DNA from: Frondihabitans sp. 762G35
GTDB taxonomy: Bacteria; Actinomycetota; Actinomycetes; Actinomycetales; Microbacteriaceae
Reading direction: 5' to 3'
DNA length: 64,000 nt
NCBI RefSeq assembly: GCF_002074055.1
Contig: NZ_CP014619.1
Location: 2,418,001 to 2,482,000 of the forward strand
The notes under the pieces: generated by a model
Database searches by the model: none
Told to the model about the DNA's origin: nothing
The model's input: the letters and a program-made list of their open reading frames with translations, nothing else
Part shown: one piece after another, positions 59,995-64,000 of the stretch
Layout of the letters: every line of letters begins with the position of its first letter
How positions within the stretch are numbered: position 1 is the stretch's first letter
Made by a program: the position numbers and the translations under genes

Positions 59995-60764
59995 GCGAGC
60001 CGTTCTGCTGAAGTCGAGGTGGGGAGGGCGAGGAACGTCTCCGACGCGAGGGGGCTCGGGTCGGCGAGATCGCGCCGGGTGTCGTAGCGGTAGAGGCGCG
60101 GCGGCCGATGCGGTGTCCCGGTGAGGAACTCGCCCGTCGGCACGACGGCATCGGAGGCCTCCACCGTGCGCCGGAAGTTCGCCGGGTCGAGCTCCCGCGA
60201 GAGCACGGCCTCGTAGACCTCGCGGAGCTGCGTCAGCGTGAAGGTCTCGCCGATGAAGGCGTGGGCGATGCGGCTGTACTCCATCTTCGTGCGGAGCCGC
60301 CAGAGCGCGTACTCGACGATGGCCGCGTGGTCGAAGGCGAGGGCCGGGAGGTGGTCGGCGTCGAACCAGCAGACGTTCGGGTCGCCGGTGACGAGGCCCG
60401 CTGCGGGGGACGCGGCTCCTGCGGTCGGTCGCGCCACCAGCGCCCAGTAGACGATCGAGACGACGCGCTCGGCCAGGGAGCGGCCCCGCGCCCCGAACGC
60501 GTAGAGCTGCTCGAGGTAGGTCGGCGAGAGGGCCGTCGTCGCGAAGAGGTGGCGTCGGGCGGCGTCGGAGAGGTCTTCGTCGAGGCCGAGGGGGCCGCCC
60601 GGCAGCGCCCACAGACCGAGGTAGGGCTCCCGGATCCGGCGGACCAGGGGGATGTGCAGCGCGGTGCGCCCGGTCGTGTCGGAGGGCATCAGCGAGAAGA
60701 TCACCGTGGAGACGGCGAGCGCAGGAGACGCGGTCTCGTCGGGTGCGCGATCGGGGGGAGCCAT
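59991..60764 (-). CDS. nrtR: NrtR-type Nudix-related transcriptional regulator of NAD synthesis
   Basis: 257 residues. An N-terminal Nudix fold (GLWALPGGPLGLDEDLSDAARRHL) has a degenerate Nudix box lacking the REx2EE residues, consistent with ligand sensing instead of hydrolysis. The C-terminal half is a winged helix (LTQLREVYEAVLSRELDPANFRRTVEAS), the arrangement of NrtR repressors, which release DNA on binding ADP-ribose or related NAD metabolites. It is the first gene of nrtR-nadA-nadB-nadC-nifS and a palindrome lies upstream (60782-60806), so autoregulation of the operon is likely. Confidence 0.88.
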   Translation of the reverse strand: MAPPDRAPDETASPALAVSTVIFSLMPSDTTGRTALHIPLVRRIREPYLGLWALPGGPLGLDEDLSDAARRHLFATTALSPTYLEQLYAFGARGRSLAERVVSIVYWALVARPTAGAASPAAGLVTGDPNVCWFDADHLPALAFDHAAIVEYALWRLRTKMEYSRIAHAFIGETFTLTQLREVYEAVLSRELDPANFRRTVEASDAVVPTGEFLTGTPHRPPRLYRYDTRRDLADPSPLASETFLALPTSTSAERLA

Positions 60765-60781
60765 GGGCCGGCTTTCTCGGA

Positions 60782-60806
60782 GGTTAAGGTCGAGTTGACT
60801 CTAACC
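60782..60806. promoter_or_regulatory. Candidate NrtR operator and nad promoter
   Basis: GGTTAAGGTC and GACTCTAACC form inverted arms (8 of 10 pairs) around GAGTT, 18 bp upstream of the nrtR start. On the minus strand, TTGTCA, 16 bp and TAGAGT form a -35/-10 pair whose -10 lies inside the palindrome, so NrtR binding would block RNA polymerase. Confidence 0.65.
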
Positions 60807-60909
60807 GAAAAAGTCATGGTGACAAGAACAAAAGCTTTAACTCGCAGCCGCCGCTGTTAGCGTCGCCTCCTAAGGCGCCCCACCCCTCGTCCCGCGGAGA
60901 GAAGTCAGC

Positions 60910-61824
60910 ATGTACACCGTCCCCGACCAGACCGGCCGTCGCTTCGTCGTCACCGGCTCCAACAGCGGCACCGGCCGTGAGTTCGCGAAGCGCGTCGCGG
61001 CGGCGGGCGGCGAGGTCGTCCTCGCCGTCCGGACCCCCGAGAAGGGCGAGGAGGCGAAGCGCGAGATCCTCGACGCGAGCCCGGAGGCGCGGGTCGAGGT
61101 GCGGCGGATCGACCTGGCCGACCTGGCGTCCGTGCGGGAGTTCGCCGAGGGCATCCGGCGCGACGACCGCCCGCTCGACGTGCTCGTCAACAACGCCGGC
61201 GTCATGGCCCCGCCCAAGCGGATGACCACGAAGGACGGCTTCGAACTGCAGTTCGGCGGCAACCACCTCGGCCACTTCGCCCTGACCGAGCTGCTGCTGC
61301 CGGTGCTCCTCCGGGCCGAGGAGCCGGTCGTCGCAACGATGTCGAGCGCCGTGGCCAGCGTCGGCCGGATCCACTTCGCCGACCTCCAGCGGCGGCGCGG
61401 CTACGTCCCCATGCTCGCCTACGCGCAGTCGAAGCTGGCGAACCTGCTGATGTCGCAGCACCTCGCCCGCGTCGCCGCCGACCGCGGCTGGAACCTCACG
61501 AGCACCGCCGCCCACCCCGGCTTCACACGCACCAACCTGCAGTCGGCCGGCGCCAACCTCGGCCGGACGACGCCCCGGAAGGGCACGTTCTCCGAACCAC
61601 GGCTCATCCCCACCCAGGACGTCAGCCAGGGCGCCGAACCGCTGCTCTACGCCGGGACGAGCCCCCGAGCCGTGTCGGGCGCCTACTACGGGCCGAGCGG
61701 GGCGCTCGCGCTCGTCGGTCCGGCGGAGACGGTCAGCCTGCCGAGGTCGGCCCACGGCGTCGACCTCGCGGCGTCGCTCTGGGCCGTCTCGGAGGCACTG
61801 ACGGGCACGCGCCTCCCGGAGTGA
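60910..61824 (+). CDS. SDR family oxidoreductase (retinol dehydrogenase-like)
   Basis: 304 residues. Cofactor motif TGSNSGTGRE (the usual Ile is Thr), NNAGVMAPP, an active-site Ser in ATMSSAVASVG, and YAQSK. The C-terminal part, from about 190, matches the longer reductase subgroup that acts on hydrophobic alcohols or ketones. Divergent from the nad operon. No partner gene specifies its substrate; an alpha/beta hydrolase gene follows 31 bp downstream and may be co-transcribed. Confidence 0.85.
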   Translation: MYTVPDQTGRRFVVTGSNSGTGREFAKRVAAAGGEVVLAVRTPEKGEEAKREILDASPEARVEVRRIDLADLASVREFAEGIRRDDRPLDVLVNNAGVMAPPKRMTTKDGFELQFGGNHLGHFALTELLLPVLLRAEEPVVATMSSAVASVGRIHFADLQRRRGYVPMLAYAQSKLANLLMSQHLARVAADRGWNLTSTAAHPGFTRTNLQSAGANLGRTTPRKGTFSEPRLIPTQDVSQGAEPLLYAGTSPRAVSGAYYGPSGALALVGPAETVSLPRSAHGVDLAASLWAVSEALTGTRLPE

Positions 61825-61855
61825 CGCCGCCCGCGCGCGCCGCTAGGGTCGTGTC

Positions 61856-62734
61856 ATGTCCCTGTCGCTCCGCGTGACGCGGGAGCTCCTCCGCCTGCGC
61901 CCCTCCTCGACCCGCTCGGTCGACTCCCTCCGGAAGGCGATCCGGTCGCGGGGCGACGCCGCCCCCATCCCGCGAGCGCTCCACCGGGTCGCCCGGGTGC
62001 GCGAGACGCTCGTCAACGAGCAGAGGGTCGTCCACCTCGAGCCCCTCTCCGGCGCGGCGGGCTCGCACCTCATCTACACGCACGGGGGCTGCTACACGTT
62101 CCCCCTCCTCGGCGCGCACTGGGGCCTGCTCGCCTCGCTCGTCGCCCGGGCCGGCGTGAGCGTCACGGTGCCGCTCTACGGCCTCGCCCCGGAGCACACC
62201 GTCGACGAGGCGTACGAGCTCCTCGACCGGGTCTACCGCGAGGCCATCGTGGCGCACGGCGGGCCCGTGTTCCTCGGCGGCGACTCGGCGGGCGGTGGCC
62301 TCGCGCTGGGCCAGGCGCAGCGCTACCGCGACGCCGGCAAGGTGGCGCCCGCGGGCATCCTGCTGATCTCGCCCTGGGTGGACGCGACGATGGCCAACCC
62401 CGACATCGGCCCCCTGGAACGCCGCGACCGGATGCTGGGGCGGGCCGGGCTCGTGGAGGCGGGACGCCTCTGGGCCGGCCCCCGCGACACCCGCGACCCG
62501 CTCGTCAGCCCGCTGCTCGGCGACCTCTCGGGGCTGCCACCCGTGCACGTGTACCAGGGCGACCACGACCTCTTCCTCGCCGACGCCAAGCGGCTGGCCC
62601 GCGGGATCCACGACGCCGGAGGCCAGGTCGAGCTGCGGATCACGCGCGGCGGCTTCCACGACTTCCCCGCCGCACCGTGGCTGCCCGAGGCGCGCCGGGC
62701 CGTCGGGCGCATGGCGGAGGTGCTGCAGGGCTGA
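61856..62734 (+). CDS. Alpha/beta hydrolase, hormone-sensitive-lipase family
   Basis: 292 residues, a cytosolic esterase-like enzyme. The oxyanion motif is IYTHGGCYTF (HGG), the nucleophile S144 is in GGDSAGGGLALG, the acid is probably D236 or D238 in YQGDHDLF, and the base is H268 in RGGFHDF. These are the landmarks of the HSL/bacterial esterase group IV. Likely to cleave short-chain or bulky esters; substrate unknown. The stop codon lies inside the first unit of a 17-bp tandem repeat. Confidence 0.88.
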   Translation: MSLSLRVTRELLRLRPSSTRSVDSLRKAIRSRGDAAPIPRALHRVARVRETLVNEQRVVHLEPLSGAAGSHLIYTHGGCYTFPLLGAHWGLLASLVARAGVSVTVPLYGLAPEHTVDEAYELLDRVYREAIVAHGGPVFLGGDSAGGGLALGQAQRYRDAGKVAPAGILLISPWVDATMANPDIGPLERRDRMLGRAGLVEAGRLWAGPRDTRDPLVSPLLGDLSGLPPVHVYQGDHDLFLADAKRLARGIHDAGGQVELRITRGGFHDFPAAPWLPEARRAVGRMAEVLQG

Positions 62735-62794
62735 CGGGGCTGCGCGGCTGACGGGGCTGCGCGGGGCGCTGCTGCCGGGCTGACGGCGTTGCGC
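62729..62794 (+). repeat. 17-bp tandem/interspersed repeat at the esterase 3' end
   Basis: GGCTGACGGGGCTGCGC occurs twice head to tail (62729-62745, 62746-62762) and once more, with two changes, at 62778-62794 after a 15-bp insert. The esterase stop codon is in the first copy. Two copies of GGGGCGCTGC follow units 2 and 3. Confidence 0.85.
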
Positions 62795-62831
62795 GGGGCG
62801 CTGCGGGCCGACCGCGTGGCGCGGGCCTCCG

Positions 62832-63773
62832 TCAGCGAAGCGTCGCGGCGTAGGTGATGCCGACGGTCGAGTCGGGCAGCCAGACGACGCTCCCGGATCC
62901 CGCCGCCTCGCTCCAGTAGAGATTGAGACCCGTCGCGGGGAAGTAGCGCCCGGCGACGCAGTGCGCCGAGAACGCCTTGGTCGGCGTCACGACGGCGATA
63001 CAGTCTTGCCCGGACGCGCTGCGGGCGTAGTAGACGGCGAGGCCGCTGGGGAGCGGCTCGGTGCCGTAGTTGCGGACCTGGCGGAAGGTGTCGGGGTCGA
63101 GATACGCCGGGATCGGGACCTCCGGGCGGTCGAACCGGCCCTGCGGCACCGAGAATTCAGGAGGATCGACGAACGTGACCCCGGCCAGGCCCCTGCCGGC
63201 GTCGGTGCTCGACGAGACGCCTGAGTTGCCGGCGGACGCGGTGCCCCCGGGGGCGCCCGAGTCGCCGGGCGGGACGACGCCCGCCGCCACCCAGCCGAGG
63301 GCGGCACCGACCACGAGCACCACGACCCCGAGGGCGGCCACGGTCGTGCGGCGGAGGGGCGCGCGGCGCGGCGCGGCGGCGCCGGGCGCGGCGGCGCCGG
63401 TGGCGGTGGCGGTGGCAGTGGGGGTGGGGGCGGGGGCGGCGGCCGCATCGTCCGCGGGTGCGACGTCGGCCGCAGCGGCCAGGGCGAGCGCCGCCGCCAC
63501 GTCGCGGTCGTCCCGTGCGAGGTCCGCGTCGAGGCGGGCGAGATCGGCGGCCGCTGCGGCGGCGGCGCCGGCAGGGGCCTCGCGGGAGAACGCCGCCGCG
63601 AGGAGCGCCGGGCGCGCGCCCCGGGGTGCGTCGGCTCCGGACGGGCCGCGCCGGTCGGGGGACCCCGACCAGAACAGCGCGTCAGCCGGGTCGTGACGGC
63701 CGGCGTACGCGCGACGGAACGCGGCAGCGAACCGTGCATCCTGCCGGTACCGCTCGTAGGCCGCGTCGCCCAT
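62832..63773 (-). CDS. Hypothetical single-pass membrane protein containing a TIR element
   Basis: 313 residues. An acidic/Ala-rich cytosolic half (1-130, with DAAYERYRQDARFAAAFRRAYAG at the start) precedes a Pro/Thr/Ala linker, one membrane helix (about 145-167: VAALGVVVLVVGAALGWVAAGVV) and an extracytoplasmic domain of about 145 residues ending YFPATGLNLYWSEAAGSG. Just after the helix the encoded peptide (about residues 180-208) comes from TIR element I. Function unknown. ATG start at MGDAAYERYR, because the upstream in-frame extension shows no conservation-like pattern. Convergent with the esterase gene and divergent from aroE. Confidence 0.65.
   Translation of the reverse strand: MGDAAYERYRQDARFAAAFRRAYAGRHDPADALFWSGSPDRRGPSGADAPRGARPALLAAAFSREAPAGAAAAAAADLARLDADLARDDRDVAAALALAAAADVAPADDAAAAPAPTPTATATATGAAAPGAAAPRRAPLRRTTVAALGVVVLVVGAALGWVAAGVVPPGDSGAPGGTASAGNSGVSSSTDAGRGLAGVTFVDPPEFSVPQGRFDRPEVPIPAYLDPDTFRQVRNYGTEPLPSGLAVYYARSASGQDCIAVVTPTKAFSAHCVAGRYFPATGLNLYWSEAAGSGSVVWLPDSTVGITYAATLR
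63151..63230. repeat. 80-bp TIR element, copy I (inside the membrane protein gene)
   Basis: The right end CCTGAGTTGCC is exact; the left end GAGAATTCAGG is degenerate (8 of 11). The 58-bp separation is kept. It is entirely inside the open reading frame, in the part encoding the segment after the transmembrane helix. Confidence 0.7.
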
Positions 63774-63821
63774 GACCACCTCCGACCTCAGCCTACGATC
63801 CCGCGCCGCTAGGGTGGTGGG

Positions 63822-64000
63822 GTGCCTCGCCTCGCCGTTCTCGGCTCCCCCATCGAGCACTCCCTCTCGCCGGTGCTGCAGAACACCGCCTTCCGCCTCC
63901 TCGGCGTGCCGTTCGAGTACGGCCGGGTCGAGGTCCGCGCCGGTGGGCTGCCCGATTTCCTCCGCTCCCTCGGCGACGACTGGGTCGGCCTCAGTCTCAC
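63822..64000 (+). CDS. aroE: Shikimate dehydrogenase, 5' end (truncated by window edge)
   Basis: The first 60 residues only. VPRLAVLGSPIEHSLSPVLQNTAF carries the SPIEHSLSP motif that binds shikimate in AroE, and GVPFEYGRVEV follows as in the family. AroE reduces 3-dehydroshikimate in aromatic amino-acid synthesis. GTG start with AGGGTGG upstream. The catalytic Lys and NADP domain are outside the window. Confidence 0.85.
   Translation, partial: MPRLAVLGSPIEHSLSPVLQNTAFRLLGVPFEYGRVEVRAGGLPDFLRSLGDDWVGLSL

Overview
This is a high-GC (about 70%) actinobacterial chromosome segment. Densely packed genes, ATGA/GTGA start-stop overlaps, a CarD-family regulator, a nadABC operon with its own cysteine desulfurase, a fructose PTS operon and secreted S53 peptidases together point to the family Microbacteriaceae. 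That placement is inference from gene content; no rRNA or marker phylogeny is available in the window. I saw no tRNA or rRNA genes, no complete insertion sequence, no prophage and no CRISPR array.

Layout. 1-2134: plant-polysaccharide sugar genes (aldose 1-epimerase, cut by the left edge; GH51 arabinofuranosidase). 2440-5284: carD, a Tat/lipoprotein amine oxidase whose domain order looks circularly permuted, and a Pr6Pr membrane protein. 5419-10929: a MarR repressor divergent from a membrane exporter with a perfect palindromic operator between them, a CaCA cation exchanger, a Mn-type DtxR/MntR regulator and a DHA2 multidrug transporter. 11046-14441: GH3 glycosidase and aldo/keto reductase. 14752-19490: a small OB-fold/SSB-like protein and two paralogous secreted sedolisin-type (S53) peptidases.

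19521-32924 is metabolically the most coherent block. A promoter, a roughly 94-nt structured leader and a strong intrinsic terminator precede an operon of MFS transporter, SDR, FAD-linked oxidase and FGGY kinase. A convergent gene encodes a GlpP-type glycerol-3-phosphate-responsive antiterminator. A LacI regulator follows, divergent from an ABC importer operon that ends in a fused glycerophosphodiesterase-inositol monophosphatase. I infer uptake and dismantling of glycerophosphodiesters (possibly glycerophosphoinositol), with the polyol or glycerol part handled next door under transcription-antitermination control.

33131-40687: TetR/DHA2 efflux pair with an apparently leaderless mRNA, a KAS II enzyme, membrane proteins, an SDR and a luciferase-like monooxygenase. 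40739-49119: a five-gene, translationally coupled glycan operon on the minus strand (GT14, a flippase-GT2 fusion joined by a ten-residue repeat, GT4, a polytopic membrane protein, PIG-L deacetylase). 49384-50991: a D-2-hydroxyacid dehydrogenase and a hypothetical protein. 51129-55007: fruR-fruK-fruA. 55100-60764: nrtR-nadA-nadB-nadC-nifS for NAD synthesis. 60910-64000: SDR, esterase, a membrane-anchored hypothetical protein and the start of aroE.

The most unusual signal is a family of ten dispersed elements of 80 bp (81 bp in two coding copies). Their ends are 11-bp inverted repeats, GGCAACTCAGG and CCTGAGTTGCC, but the interiors are unrelated. Seven lie between genes, mostly just 3' of a gene and twice in loose arrays. 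Three lie inside open reading frames, where they encode linker-like sequence. I cannot name this family.
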